Below, piece by piece: positions 9,910-18,900 of a stretch of 64,000 nt of DNA (its first letter is position 1; the number at the start of each line of letters is the position of its first letter). A program made the position numbers and the translations under genes. A model generated the notes under the pieces. The model saw only the letters and a list, made by a program, of their open reading frames with translations. It had not been told where the DNA came from and did not search any database. Source of the DNA: Chitinophaga vietnamensis (GTDB lineage Bacteria > Bacteroidota > Bacteroidia > Chitinophagales > Chitinophagaceae). Location of the stretch: NCBI RefSeq assembly GCF_902167635.1, contig NZ_CABHMS010000007.1, positions 310,001 to 374,000 of the forward strand, given 5' to 3'.

Positions 9910-10764
9910 ATGCAAATATTGCCTTCCAAAGAATTATTTCCTTTTATCAAACATTATCTATTCCTCGAAAGCAGCGGGATAGATATCAAAAAGCTGCGCC
10001 TGTTCTCTGATGGAAATACGGGTATTGTCTTCTCTCCGGAAAATGATCTTGCCCTTGGACAGAAAGACAATACCCCACTGGAACGTCTGCCCCATTCATT
10101 TTTATACGGACAAATTACAGCATTCAAAGATATTTTTCTCTTAAATGAAACCAGGTTGATCATCGTGGTGTTTCAACCCGACGGAATCAACAAATTGCTT
10201 GGATTGCCCGCCAATGAGCTACAGGACCTCTTTATCAGGACAGAAGATGTTTTCGGAAAAGATGGATCACAACTTGCCATGCGGCTATTTGAAAAAAATA
10301 CAACACAAGAGAAAGTAAGGATCTTAAATACTTTTTTTATTGACCTGGCGGTAAAACAAACACTGAAAACAGAAGCTCTAATATCTCCCGTGCTAACTTT
10401 TATCTTCAGGAATAAAGGCATGATGACGATGAGTCAACTGGTTAAATTTACCGGCTACACAGAAAGACACCTTGAAAGAAAATTTCTGACATCTATCGGC
10501 ATCACTCCCAAAAAGTTTATCAACATTGTAAAGCTCCATAACTTCCTGAAAAAATTAAATGAAAAACCTAGCGAGTCGCTTACGCAAAGCGCTTATGAGG
10601 CAGGGTATGCAGACCAATCGCACCTGATAAAAGAATTTAAGAAACATACGGGCATCACCCCTGGCCTGTATAGCGACAAATCCGAAAAGATGGCCGTCAA
10701 CCTGGTCGTGTGCGCTCCTGCTTCTCCAATGTCGGATTTGTACAATTTCCCGGAAATGCCGTAA
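9910..10764 (+). CDS. AraC-family transcriptional regulator
   Basis: A 284-residue regulator. The N-terminal half (1-150) resembles the ligand-binding part of small Bacteroidota AraC proteins. The C-terminal half carries two helix-turn-helix units (about 170-265), including MSQLVKFTGYTERHLERKF and SAYEAGYADQSHLIKEFKKHTGITP. A TACATTTG -7-like box is at 9876-9883, 27 bases before the start. A nitrilase-family gene follows 24 bases downstream, so that enzyme is a plausible target or operon partner. Confidence 0.9.
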   Translation: MQILPSKELFPFIKHYLFLESSGIDIKKLRLFSDGNTGIVFSPENDLALGQKDNTPLERLPHSFLYGQITAFKDIFLLNETRLIIVVFQPDGINKLLGLPANELQDLFIRTEDVFGKDGSQLAMRLFEKNTTQEKVRILNTFFIDLAVKQTLKTEALISPVLTFIFRNKGMMTMSQLVKFTGYTERHLERKFLTSIGITPKKFINIVKLHNFLKKLNEKPSESLTQSAYEAGYADQSHLIKEFKKHTGITPGLYSDKSEKMAVNLVVCAPASPMSDLYNFPEMP

Positions 10765-10788
10765 ACTATTTTTGTCCAAATCTTAATC

Positions 10789-11745
10789 ATGGACAATTTA
10801 AAAATAGCAACTGCTCAATTTGAGCATAGAAACGCCGACAAGGTTTACAACCTGGGCGTCATTGAAAAACTTGCTGCACAAGCCTCAAAAGAAGGCGCTG
10901 ATGTAATTGCCTTTCATGAATGTGCTGTAACAGGCTATACGTTTGCAAGAAATCTTTCCAAAGAACAAATGCTCGACCTGGCAGAATACATTCCTGAAGG
11001 AGACAGCGTTCTCAAACTTAAAGAGATAGCTGGTAAATATAATATTGTTATATTGGCTGGTCTTTTTGAAAAAGATAAAGATGATAACTTATTTAAAGCA
11101 TACATCTGTGTTGATAAACATGGCCTGGTTGCAAAATTCAGAAAACTGCATCCATTCATTCATCCACACTTAACTGCCGGACACGAGTATTGCATTTTTG
11201 AAATTCATGGTTGGAAATGTGGTATCCTTATTTGTTACGACAATAACATCATAGAAAACGTAAGGGCCACTACGCTTTTGGGAGCAAATATCATTTTTAT
11301 GCCCCATGCTACCATGTGCACGCCCTCGCCCAGGCCAGGAGCGGGCTTTGTCAATCCCGAGCTCTGGAAAAACCGCGAAGCTGATCCCACCTCTCTACGC
11401 CTGGAATTTGACGGCATGAAAGGAAGGGCATGGTTGATGAAATGGCTACCTGCAAGAGCTTATGACAATGGCATATACGTTGTTTTTTCCAATCCCATTG
11501 GTATGGATGACGACCAGTTAAAAAATGGATGCTCCATGATCATTGATCCCTTTGGCGACATCCTCGCTGAATGCCGATCTTTTGACGATAGTTTTGTTAC
11601 GGCCACCATTACACCCGAAAAAATTACCAAGGCCGGCGGCCACAGGTATATCAATGCGAGACGGCCAGAATTATACAAAGATATTATTGGGCAAGCGCAT
11701 GAGGCAAAACAGGTGGTGGTTTGGCTGCATACGGATGAAAAATAA
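10789..11745 (+). CDS. Carbon-nitrogen hydrolase (nitrilase superfamily)
   Basis: A 318-residue cytoplasmic amidohydrolase of the nitrilase superfamily. The Glu-Lys-Cys triad is visible: Glu44 in AFHECAVTGY, Lys119 in FRKLHPF and Cys149 in GILICYDNN. It hydrolyses or condenses C-N bonds, probably in an amide or carbamoyl compound; the substrate cannot be read from sequence. A second feature is the insert around residues 180-205 (PSPRPGAGFVNPELW) between the Cys strand and the C-terminal part. TATTTTTG at 10767-10774 could be a -7 box giving a very short leader. It probably responds to the AraC regulator just upstream. Confidence 0.9.
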   Translation: MDNLKIATAQFEHRNADKVYNLGVIEKLAAQASKEGADVIAFHECAVTGYTFARNLSKEQMLDLAEYIPEGDSVLKLKEIAGKYNIVILAGLFEKDKDDNLFKAYICVDKHGLVAKFRKLHPFIHPHLTAGHEYCIFEIHGWKCGILICYDNNIIENVRATTLLGANIIFMPHATMCTPSPRPGAGFVNPELWKNREADPTSLRLEFDGMKGRAWLMKWLPARAYDNGIYVVFSNPIGMDDDQLKNGCSMIIDPFGDILAECRSFDDSFVTATITPEKITKAGGHRYINARRPELYKDIIGQAHEAKQVVVWLHTDEK

Positions 11746-11827
11746 AAAAATATTCAAAAAACGATCACACTATACGCAAAGTCATGTCTAATGAATAAAC
11801 AATATTCATTAAACTAAAAGAAGAAAA

Positions 11828-12229
11828 ATGGAAAATTCTTTTGACAACATCAGCGTACAAGTGATCGAACTGAACTGTTCATATGAAAAAGCCTTCAGTA
11901 ACCTGAAAGACCCTTTGTTTCAAAAGGAATGGGGAGTCGGTTTTTTCAAAGACATCACGGAGGAGAACGGGCAGTATATTGCAGATACGCGGTTTGGTAA
12001 GATGGTGATGCATATAGATGCAGACGAGGCTACAGGATACATCCATACGTCTATGAACGGGGTAAGAACAAATCCGTCCCTGTTGGTCAGGAACGGAGAA
12101 ACGAGCTGCGTATATCTGTTCGCGTTATTGAAACCTGAAGCCGCGCCAGTGGAAACCTTCCGCCAGCAAGGCATTCCAAGGTTGGTAGCAGATCTGCAAA
12201 GGCTGAAGCACATACTGGAATCCAATTGA
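11828..12229 (+). CDS. SRPBCC-like small protein
   Basis: A 133-residue cytoplasmic protein with no signal peptide. The pattern of an N-terminal strand, SYEKAFSNLKDPLFQKEW, then antiparallel strands and a long C-terminal helix (RLVADLQRLKHILE) fits a START/SRPBCC helix-grip fold, which binds hydrophobic ligands. This is a fold-level guess. Its stop codon is 29 bases before the ECF sigma gene start on the same strand, so the two are likely co-expressed. No catalytic residues can be named. Confidence 0.6.
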   Translation: MENSFDNISVQVIELNCSYEKAFSNLKDPLFQKEWGVGFFKDITEENGQYIADTRFGKMVMHIDADEATGYIHTSMNGVRTNPSLLVRNGETSCVYLFALLKPEAAPVETFRQQGIPRLVADLQRLKHILESN

Positions 12230-12258
12230 TCCGGTCATCAGATTTTGAATATTTTTGT

Positions 12259-13089
12259 ATGATGAAAAACAACGAAGCCATAGCGCTATTGGTTTCCCGG
12301 GCCATCCAGGGTGATACAACAGCTTTGAACCATTTGCTGGAGGCCATCAGAAAAGATATTTATAATCTCTCCTTTCGCATGACCGGCGATCCTGAAAATG
12401 CGAGCGATGCCACCCAGGAAATCCTGCTTCGGATACTCAAGAGTATCGGCACTTTCCGGGGTGGCAGCTCCTTTGAAACATGGGTTTATCGGGTAGCCAC
12501 CAATTACCTGTTGAGCGATCTTGCTAAAAAAAGCCGCCATATACCTGTTGTCTCTCTCGAATCCCTCGGGCCAATGCTGGAGTCCGGGCTCTCAGAGCCT
12601 CCTGCTTCCATGGATGCCGGAGAACGGGAAAAGCTGGCAGCTGAAATCAAGGTGGGATGCAGTTTGGGAATGCTGCAATGTCTGCATAAAGAAAGCAGAT
12701 TGGTGTATATATTGGGAGAGATCATCGGTATCAACAGTGTGCAGGGAGCAGCCATCCTCGGGATTTCCGGCGATAATTTCCGGCAGAAACTATCCAAGGC
12801 CAGAAAAAAAATAACCGGGTTTACTGGTCAGTATTGTGGCCTGGTGAGCAGTCAGGCCAAATGTTCCTGCCATCAGGCAATTAACAGGTCTGTCAATTCC
12901 GGATTCATCAACAAAAACAAACTCCGGTATGCTCACGAAGGCGAAGGCAGGTTGCTCGCGGAAAAACTGGATCGCCTGGTAGATAAATCCAGGCTGCTTT
13001 TTGCAACGATACCACAATATGATCCGCCTTCGGAGAAACTGGACGCTATCAGGCAAATGCTGGAAACGGCAAAACTATTCCCGGGATAA
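12259..13089 (+). CDS. ECF sigma factor with Cys-rich C-terminal extension
   Basis: This sigma-70 family factor of about 277 residues starts at ATG 12259 (or 12262); the open frame reaches back to a TTG that overlaps the preceding stop. Region 2 is clear (YNLSFRMTGDPENASDATQEILLRI, shortened here in words: the DATQEILLRIL helix), followed by ETWVYRVATNYL. Region 4 (about 140-190) includes VQGAAILGISGDNFRQKLSKARK. Beyond region 4 is an extension of roughly 80 residues with the cluster CGL...KCSCH, which could bind a metal or sense redox state. No anti-sigma gene is adjacent, so the extension may supply regulation. It follows the SRPBCC-like gene closely. Confidence 0.85.
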   Translation: MMKNNEAIALLVSRAIQGDTTALNHLLEAIRKDIYNLSFRMTGDPENASDATQEILLRILKSIGTFRGGSSFETWVYRVATNYLLSDLAKKSRHIPVVSLESLGPMLESGLSEPPASMDAGEREKLAAEIKVGCSLGMLQCLHKESRLVYILGEIIGINSVQGAAILGISGDNFRQKLSKARKKITGFTGQYCGLVSSQAKCSCHQAINRSVNSGFINKNKLRYAHEGEGRLLAEKLDRLVDKSRLLFATIPQYDPPSEKLDAIRQMLETAKLFPG

Positions 13090-13114
13090 GTGGACACGTT
13101 AATCGAAAGTCTTT

Positions 13115-13798
13115 TTAAATACTGGAAGTTGTAACTGGTGCAAACAACTTCCAATGCCCCTCCGATACAACATCAACAACACCATCGACCACTTTGATCG
13201 CGGTCTGATCATCTATCATATACGATGGCACGGGTATCGTAGCGGCCAGCTTTTCCAGGTTGGCAAGAGAATTTTCCGGAAACCACTCATGGTCCAGGTG
13301 CGGATGCAGGGCAAAATCAAGCAGTCCCAGTGATTTATCGCTTTCGGTTGGCAGCGTATGGCCACCATAGGTTGTGCCATAGCGGGTCATTACCATACTC
13401 CCTGCGCTCAAGCCTACGTATACCGTCTTGCGCAGCAGCGACGGCAAAAGCGCTGCCAGCCCGGATTGCAGCATCCAGTAGGTCAGATATTGGCAGTCGC
13501 CTCCGCCTACCAATAAGGCGTCCGTCTCCTGCAACATGGGAACCCAAAGTTCTTGTTTGATGCTGGGCAATGCAGTAAGCTCCAGTATTCCCAACGACTT
13601 CCAACCCATTTCGCAGAAGGGATCGCCCAGCGATCCTTTCATCACGTTTCGTGCAATGTCGGCGCCACCTTGCAACGCATATATCGCTGTGGGTATGAAA
13701 AGCGCGCTCGCCTCTGTGACCGGTTTACCCAGGAGATCAACCAGCGCCTGATGGATGCTTTTGTTGCTGATGCCGGCGGAAGTAAGAAGAAGCTTCAT
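13115..13798 (-). CDS. Peptidase E-like (family S51) protein
   Basis: A 227-residue cytoplasmic protein of the peptidase S51 / type 1 glutamine amidotransferase-like fold. ATG 13798 is chosen because the MKLLLTSAG strand that starts this fold begins there. The nucleophile elbow GLSAGSM places Ser131 as catalytic, and VGGGDCQYL near 97-105 matches the glycine turn of the family. Members cleave Asp-X dipeptides or act as cyanophycinase-like hydrolases; which applies here is unknown. It converges with the sigma gene, leaving 25 bases between stops, and is divergent from the DUF1826 gene. Confidence 0.88.
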   Translation of the reverse strand: MKLLLTSAGISNKSIHQALVDLLGKPVTEASALFIPTAIYALQGGADIARNVMKGSLGDPFCEMGWKSLGILELTALPSIKQELWVPMLQETDALLVGGGDCQYLTYWMLQSGLAALLPSLLRKTVYVGLSAGSMVMTRYGTTYGGHTLPTESDKSLGLLDFALHPHLDHEWFPENSLANLEKLAATIPVPSYMIDDQTAIKVVDGVVDVVSEGHWKLFAPVTTSSI

Positions 13799-13880
13799 AA
13801 TTTTTCTCTTATTGCGAAGATGGGACAATATAGACGAAAATAACCGTACTTCGTTGCCAAATGATTTTATATTGTCTGCT

Positions 13881-14579
13881 ATGATAGATTCATCTCATGC
13901 CTGGAAACACATTCACACCGTCACGAATTTTCAGGACCTTGTTGCTACGCCCTTTAAAGGAGACACGAATGCAATCTGCTGGACACGCCAACTAACAGGC
14001 GATTTTTCCGAGATTGTTAAAAAGGTAACGCCAAGCGGAAATATAACGGAAATCGAACCAGAAGAGCTTTATGAACTGCAGTTGAGCGAACAGGGACAGC
14101 TTGCCCGTGCAATACTTTTGAATGACCTGAAGCTATTGAAAGCTCATGGCGCATCGCCCGTCCTTAATCTGATCAAGCACTATGAGCGGGACAATACCTA
14201 CCCGTTTTTTCCAACTGATGTTTATTCCTTTCATGTAGACCGCTCTCCCATACCAACCGATACCTTTTTATGCACCTACTATGGCGAGTCCAGCGAGATA
14301 TTACCCAATTCACAGGGCGAAAAGAAAGTACTTATTCCAGCCATACGTGATGAACTCAGAAAACTGTATCATGGAGCAGATGAGGGTTTTGAGTCTTTCT
14401 TAAAAGAACATTTTTTTGATCTGCACTATCAGGCCAAAGCTGATGCACGTCCCATCAGCCTGGGGCTTGGTCACCTGTGGCGGTTGGCGGTTGATCATCC
14501 TGGAAGCCAGGTTCCTCCTTGTCTTCACCGTGCGCCGGAGGAAAAACCTGGAGAGCACAGGCTGTTGCTGATTTGTTGA
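13881..14579 (+). CDS. DUF1826 domain-containing protein
   Basis: A 232-residue protein. ATG 13881 is preferred because sequence before it reads against the PepE gene and looks non-coding. Family features are FHVDRSPIPTDTFLCTYYG in the middle and CLHRAPEEKPGEHRLLL at the C-terminus, with conserved His and Asp that could form a metal centre. The function of DUF1826 is not established. The gene is divergent from the S51 peptidase and 64 bases upstream of an unknown gene on the same strand. It lacks signal or membrane segments. Confidence 0.75.
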   Translation: MIDSSHAWKHIHTVTNFQDLVATPFKGDTNAICWTRQLTGDFSEIVKKVTPSGNITEIEPEELYELQLSEQGQLARAILLNDLKLLKAHGASPVLNLIKHYERDNTYPFFPTDVYSFHVDRSPIPTDTFLCTYYGESSEILPNSQGEKKVLIPAIRDELRKLYHGADEGFESFLKEHFFDLHYQAKADARPISLGLGHLWRLAVDHPGSQVPPCLHRAPEEKPGEHRLLLIC

Positions 14580-14643
14580 ATGTGCAATATTTTTCGTTAA
14601 TTGCTCTGAAAGTCTGAAAAAGACAGGCATCAAATATATAATA

Positions 14644-15459
14644 ATGACACATCAGCAGATCCTGGATAATCTAGCGGCCAGACATCTGGTACAATCCGTT
14701 GACGAAGACCTTGCCAGGCTTATCGCCAGGACAATGTCTTATGCGAAACACGACAAAAAGATAGCGGGCGATCCACTCGCCTTCTTTCTTCCGAAAATGC
14801 TGTTACGGTGGGATTGTATCCTGAAAGCCGACCATGCCGAAGTCTCCGATAATTACAAACAAAAGGCCATACTTGCCATAGCTGTAAGCCTGCACAAATA
14901 CGGGTTTGCCGACAAATCCATAACGGACAATGCGATAAAAGCCATTGACAATTTAAATCAATCCGTTGCTTTAAGTGATGATTTTTTCAGAAAGACAGAC
15001 AAGATAAAAGCCCTTATCAGTAGCCCGCCGGTGGAACTAAAACGAAAACCGGCAACACCCGACAGCATTACTTTTTACAGACCTAAAGATGTTGTCTCCA
15101 TTCAGTTAGGCAAGAAATATTACTGTGCTTACATTCATGAACTTTCGAGCCCGAATGAAAGCCCGGTTGTTGAGTTCTATGACAGCGTATTTGACAAAGT
15201 ACCTACGCTCCCGGCCTTAGAAAACATCCAGGCAAAAGGGCGGGTATATAATGATGGCATAAAGCGTATTTCCAAATATTCAATTGCAGGGATGAAGTTT
15301 TTACCTGACCTGGCCAATCAGATCAAGTTGGTGAGCGCCTGTGTTGAGACGCCGCCTTCCAACAAAGACCTGCAAGAATCAATTGGGCTATATGCTGTTT
15401 GTGACATCTTTGATATCCAGGATGATATTAAAAGGATGTTTGGAGAACAAGACGTATAA
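14644..15459 (+). CDS. Conserved hypothetical protein, two-domain
   Basis: I do not recognise this 271-residue protein with confidence. Residues 1-120 are helical and rich in Lys/Asp. Residues 135-271 form a different, strand-rich part beginning PKDVVSIQLGKKYYCAYIHE, which is loosely like immunity-26-type domains that open with a similar strand pattern. No signal peptide, membrane segment or catalytic motif is visible. It follows the DUF1826 gene in the same direction and is closed by a strong hairpin 34 bases downstream. An immunity or stress role would be a guess. Confidence 0.55.
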   Translation: MTHQQILDNLAARHLVQSVDEDLARLIARTMSYAKHDKKIAGDPLAFFLPKMLLRWDCILKADHAEVSDNYKQKAILAIAVSLHKYGFADKSITDNAIKAIDNLNQSVALSDDFFRKTDKIKALISSPPVELKRKPATPDSITFYRPKDVVSIQLGKKYYCAYIHELSSPNESPVVEFYDSVFDKVPTLPALENIQAKGRVYNDGIKRISKYSIAGMKFLPDLANQIKLVSACVETPPSNKDLQESIGLYAVCDIFDIQDDIKRMFGEQDV

Positions 15460-15492
15460 AATCCACTATATAAAAAATACGCATGAAGATAA

Positions 15493-15525
15493 AAGCGCCC
15501 ACAAATTCAATATTTGTGGGCGCTT
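15493..15525. terminator. Hairpin between convergent genes
   Basis: A perfect 14-bp stem, AAGCGCCCACAAAT (15493-15506) with its complement at 15512-15525, and a 5-base loop. It sits between the stops of the unknown gene (15459) and the convergent epoxide hydrolase-like gene (15570). A-rich sequence precedes it, so it would terminate best on the minus strand. Confidence 0.6.
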
Positions 15526-15569
15526 GGAAGGATTTAAACTTCTTATGTATCAGGCGAAAGCATAAGGAA

Positions 15570-16694
15570 TTAACCAATTTTATCTGTTAAAACTGCCATG
15601 GCCTCCCGTAAATAACTGGCATAAGACGCTGGTACTTCCAATGCAGCAAAGCGTCCGCCTTTAGGCATCTTAGTATAGAATTGGAGATTCACCCTTCTTT
15701 CAGCCCATTCCCGCGGCGTATCACTGTCAGCAGGGAAAATAGCCACAGCGGTGGGAGCTTTCACTGGCTGTATCGGGGCGGGAAATCCCTGTGCATACAT
15801 GGCGTGCATATCGGCCGCGTATCTGCGAATAGAGGTATTTATCGTGCCTGTAACCCAATAGATCATGATGTTGGTCAGGAGCTCATCTTTGGAAAAGCTG
15901 TTCTCTATATCTCCTCCGGTATCACTCCAGCTATAAAATTTTTCCAGTATCCAGGACGCAAGGCCTACCGGACTATCATTTAGCCCATAACCCAGTGTCT
16001 GTGGTTTTGTGGACTGAACCATATTGAAAGCGCCTTCTGCAAAGAACCAACGCTGTATCTTCTGTCCGAACTCCTGCTCTGCCGGGCTAAGCTTCGACCA
16101 GTCTTCCGTTCCATTAGGGTAACCGGTATCAGTGAGGTAGATACCTTTGACCTGATCAGGGTACTGGTTGGCCAGGGATGTCGTCACGGCGTAGTCGCCA
16201 CCTGCATAGAAATCCGAATAACCTAATACATCAGTCATCAGTTTTCCCCATAGCCTGGCGGTCTCTATGGATGGTAAGGTTACGGGGTCTGAAAATCCGT
16301 GCCCGGGCATCGACGGTATGATCAGGTCGAAGGCGCCGTCCTCAGTCAACAAGGGAATGATTTTATAAAACCGTTGAAAACTATCCGGCCATTCATGTGT
16401 GAGGAGCAAGGGCCGGGCTCCTGTTCCCTTTCCTTTTACATAGATAAAATGAATACCGGTTCCATCGATCTCCGTTCTATAGTTAGGAAATCTGTTCAGC
16501 AATTCCTCTTGCTGCCGCCAGTCGTAGCTATGCTGCCAATAGTCCACCAGTTGCCGTAAATAATCGGGATTCGTGCCGTAATTCCAGCCGGCATTATCCG
16601 GTTCATCCGTCCAGCGTGTCTGAGCCAGCCGTGCTTTAAGATCATCCAATACGTTTTGTGCCACATTAATCTGGAAAGGTGTCATCTTTTGCAT
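15570..16694 (-). CDS. Epoxide hydrolase-family protein with altered active site
   Basis: A 374-residue protein with the N-terminal EHN domain of microsomal-type epoxide hydrolases (PFQINVAQNVLDDLKARL) followed by an alpha/beta hydrolase core. The nucleophile Asp167 is kept in GGDYA. Two changes stand out. The oxyanion HGWP motif reads HEWP (residues 100-103). The usual catalytic His in GGHFAA is Arg348 (GGRFAA, codon CGC at about 15649-15651). Loss of the general base should abolish normal epoxide hydrolysis. The rest of the frame is intact and full length, so it may bind ligand, perform another reaction, or be newly inactivated. It could also start at ATG 16685. Confidence 0.85.
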   Translation of the reverse strand: MQKMTPFQINVAQNVLDDLKARLAQTRWTDEPDNAGWNYGTNPDYLRQLVDYWQHSYDWRQQEELLNRFPNYRTEIDGTGIHFIYVKGKGTGARPLLLTHEWPDSFQRFYKIIPLLTEDGAFDLIIPSMPGHGFSDPVTLPSIETARLWGKLMTDVLGYSDFYAGGDYAVTTSLANQYPDQVKGIYLTDTGYPNGTEDWSKLSPAEQEFGQKIQRWFFAEGAFNMVQSTKPQTLGYGLNDSPVGLASWILEKFYSWSDTGGDIENSFSKDELLTNIMIYWVTGTINTSIRRYAADMHAMYAQGFPAPIQPVKAPTAVAIFPADSDTPREWAERRVNLQFYTKMPKGGRFAALEVPASYASYLREAMAVLTDKIG

Positions 16695-16969
16695 AGTTAT
16701 TTATTTTTTTCTGATTGAATACAAAGCTCGAAATGGTGAGTGACAACAGTATGTCAGTAGTTGGATATTGCTTAAAGATTTATTTTAACGCGGTGAATTT
16801 TTAAAGGTTCCAGATATAGGCGCCAGGCGCTGTGGAGGATATTTAATTTGGGGCATACGGGTTCATATTAAACACAAGGGCAATCAGTACAAAAAAAATT
16901 TTCTCCATAGGAATGAGCTACATCAACAATCATGTATTTTACAATTATACAGTATTTATTAAAGAAAAT

Positions 16970-17779
16970 CTATTTCAGCCTGATTTTTTGTCTTTTGCCA
17001 GATAAATCTGTTGGCGTCAGCCCGAACCGCTTTTTGAATGAAAATGAAAAATGAGATAACGTTTCAAAGCCGAGATCCAGATAAATATCTGATGGTTTCA
17101 TACTTTTCTTGTCAATGAGGAAATATGCTTCCTGCAAGCGCCTCGATATCAGCCATCGGCTTGGCGTTTCATGGAATATTTGTCCGAAATCCCGTTTAAA
17201 TGCGGATAAGCTTCTTCCTGTAAGAAAAGCAAAACGTGCTATGCTGACATTAAACGCATAATTACGAACCATAAACTCCTCCAGGTTGATTTTTGCGGGG
17301 ATACCAAAATCAAAAAACAGGCCTGCAAGTTCGGGTTGTTGCTGCAACAGGATCAATATTAATTCTTCACGTTTCAGGTCCCCAAAAGGTTCGCTTATTT
17401 TTCCCTGGCTATATATTTGACGTAACGATACAATATAATTATTCAATAACTCGCTGCCGGTTACCGGAATGCAGGTTTCAGTAGAATCGAATTTTATTAT
17501 CGTTGGTTTGTGTTTGTTATAAAACGTTTTAAGGAATGACTCATCAAGAGTAAGAATTACCTTATCCAGTTCACCATCCTCTCTCATCTTATAATAGCGT
17601 CCCAACCTGTTCTTATGGGCGATGCAGCTTTGCCCGGAACGGAGCTCCAGGTATTTACTTCCGTCATAAAGCACCACAACTCCCTTCACCACATACACGA
17701 AATAGTGTTCGTCAATAAAATGCTGAGATGAAATTTCATCCATCACATATGTTGAATTTACACTCATAGCGTTCCTCAT
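16970..17779 (-). CDS. AraC-family transcriptional regulator
   Basis: A 269-residue regulator starting at ATG 17779 (ATG 17767 is possible); the longer open frame runs into the SDR gene and is not needed. The N-terminal cupin-like half carries a ligand pocket (HYFVYVVKGVVVLYDG, ELRSGQSCIAHKN). The C-terminal half has two helix-turn-helix units (SIARFAFLTGRSLSAFKRDF and PSDIYLDLGFETLSHFSFSF). It begins 11 bases after the stop of the SDR gene on the same strand, so the two form an operon. This class often controls an adjacent SDR gene. No terminator is visible after its stop. Confidence 0.9.
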   Translation of the reverse strand: MRNAMSVNSTYVMDEISSQHFIDEHYFVYVVKGVVVLYDGSKYLELRSGQSCIAHKNRLGRYYKMREDGELDKVILTLDESFLKTFYNKHKPTIIKFDSTETCIPVTGSELLNNYIVSLRQIYSQGKISEPFGDLKREELILILLQQQPELAGLFFDFGIPAKINLEEFMVRNYAFNVSIARFAFLTGRSLSAFKRDFGQIFHETPSRWLISRRLQEAYFLIDKKSMKPSDIYLDLGFETLSHFSFSFKKRFGLTPTDLSGKRQKIRLK

Positions 17780-17790
17780 AGTAAATGAAA

Positions 17791-18696
17791 TTACTCTATT
17801 TTCTGCAAGAACGCTCTTGTTTCTGTAACAACGCGATCCTGAAATTGGGGGTCGCACGATAATGCTGAACCTTGCATGGGCTCACCTTTTTCATCAAAGT
17901 AAATGCCCGTCTGTCCCGTTTCATTCATTAGTACCTTTGCGATAACTTTTGCTGATTTTTCAGGTGTGCTGCTGTAGTGCGAGAAAGGTGGTATGATAGC
18001 CATAAGGTGGCCAAATACAGCGCGCACAATTGAATTTGTGCTTTCACTACCCAGACCTGTGCCACGGGTTATTCCTGGTTCTACGGCATTAAAATGTAGT
18101 CTTTTATTTTCACGCGCAAGGGCCATGGTAGCGGCGAGTATACATTGCTTCGATGTGGCATAAGCATCTATGCCCGCTATTTTTGATCCGCCTTCTTTCC
18201 ACTCGCCACGGGCGCTTGCCTCAACTGAAATGTAACGTCCGCCACGCATGCCCATGATTTTTGCGGGCTTGCGTTCCGGATCTTCAATGGCAGAAGCTAT
18301 AGACACCACGTTCGCCCCATCAGGCAGGCAGGGTGATAATGCTTCTGTAAAAGCGAAAGCGCCAAGATAATTGGTGGCAAAAGTCATGTCCCAGCCTTGT
18401 GCATTTTTGCTGGCTTTTGATGGCATGATACCTGCGTTGTTAACTACGCCAGCCACAGGAAGCTTTAGGGCATCTATTTGTTCTGCTGCGCTTCTGGCTT
18501 TTGTAATGTCTGATATGTCACATATTATGCTTACTGCCTTTTGTCCAAGTCCTTCGATTGTTTTTTGTACCTGACCAAGCTTATCGCGGTTTCTGCCTAC
18601 AAGAATTACCGCGCCATATTTGGCTAGCTCTAATGTAGTGGCATAGCCTATCCCGGATGTGGGGCCTGTGATTACATACGCTTTTGCTGTTTTCAT
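17791..18696 (-). CDS. Short-chain dehydrogenase/reductase
   Basis: A 301-residue NAD(P)-dependent oxidoreductase of the classical SDR fold. It shows the cofactor motif TGPTSGIG (10-17), NNAG (86-89), catalytic Ser near 132-135, and YATSK with Tyr179 and Lys183. The Arg after the second strand (GRNRDKL) suggests NADP. A segment of about 40 residues between the Ser strand and Tyr (RKPAKIMGMRGGRYISVEA) is longer than in typical SDRs, as in the retinol-dehydrogenase-like subgroup. The substrate is unknown. It heads an operon with the AraC regulator. Confidence 0.9.
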   Translation of the reverse strand: MKTAKAYVITGPTSGIGYATTLELAKYGAVILVGRNRDKLGQVQKTIEGLGQKAVSIICDISDITKARSAAEQIDALKLPVAGVVNNAGIMPSKASKNAQGWDMTFATNYLGAFAFTEALSPCLPDGANVVSIASAIEDPERKPAKIMGMRGGRYISVEASARGEWKEGGSKIAGIDAYATSKQCILAATMALARENKRLHFNAVEPGITRGTGLGSESTNSIVRAVFGHLMAIIPPFSHYSSTPEKSAKVIAKVLMNETGQTGIYFDEKGEPMQGSALSCDPQFQDRVVTETRAFLQKIE

Positions 18697-18747
18697 TGCT
18701 ATAAACTTTATAGCACAAAGGTCAGCGTGAAATCGTAAACCGGCTTT

Positions 18748-18782
18748 CCTGAAAAGTCCAAAGTTATTGTCCTGAAAAGTCC
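18748..18782 (-). promoter_or_regulatory. Candidate SDR-operon promoter with direct-repeat operator
   Basis: On the minus strand a TAACTTTG box (18766-18759) matches the Bacteroidota -7 consensus. The 12-mer CCTGAAAAGTCC occurs at 18748-18759 and again at 18771-18782, a 23-base period that puts both copies on about the same face of the helix. This is the arrangement expected for an AraC-family dimer. The AraC gene of the same operon is the natural candidate regulator. The repeats are seen; their function is inferred. Confidence 0.5.
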
Positions 18783-18790
18783 GTAAAATA

Positions 18791-18825
18791 AAACAGCACC
18801 TGCGAAATGATCGTAGGTGCTGTTT
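18791..18825. terminator. Hairpin upstream of the GDSL gene
   Basis: AAACAGCACCTGCGA (18791-18805) and TCGTAGGTGCTGTTT (18811-18825) form a 15-bp stem with one G-T pair and a 5-base loop. On the minus strand it is followed by TTTTATTTT. It lies in the divergent region between SDR and GDSL genes, where no minus-strand gene needs ending, so it may insulate the SDR promoter from antisense transcription. Confidence 0.5.
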
Positions 18826-18900
18826 AGTCGGATGAAAAACTGGAAAAAATCAAGGATTTCCGTTCAGAATCTAAATATTATTTTTGAACAAATAGCCTGT

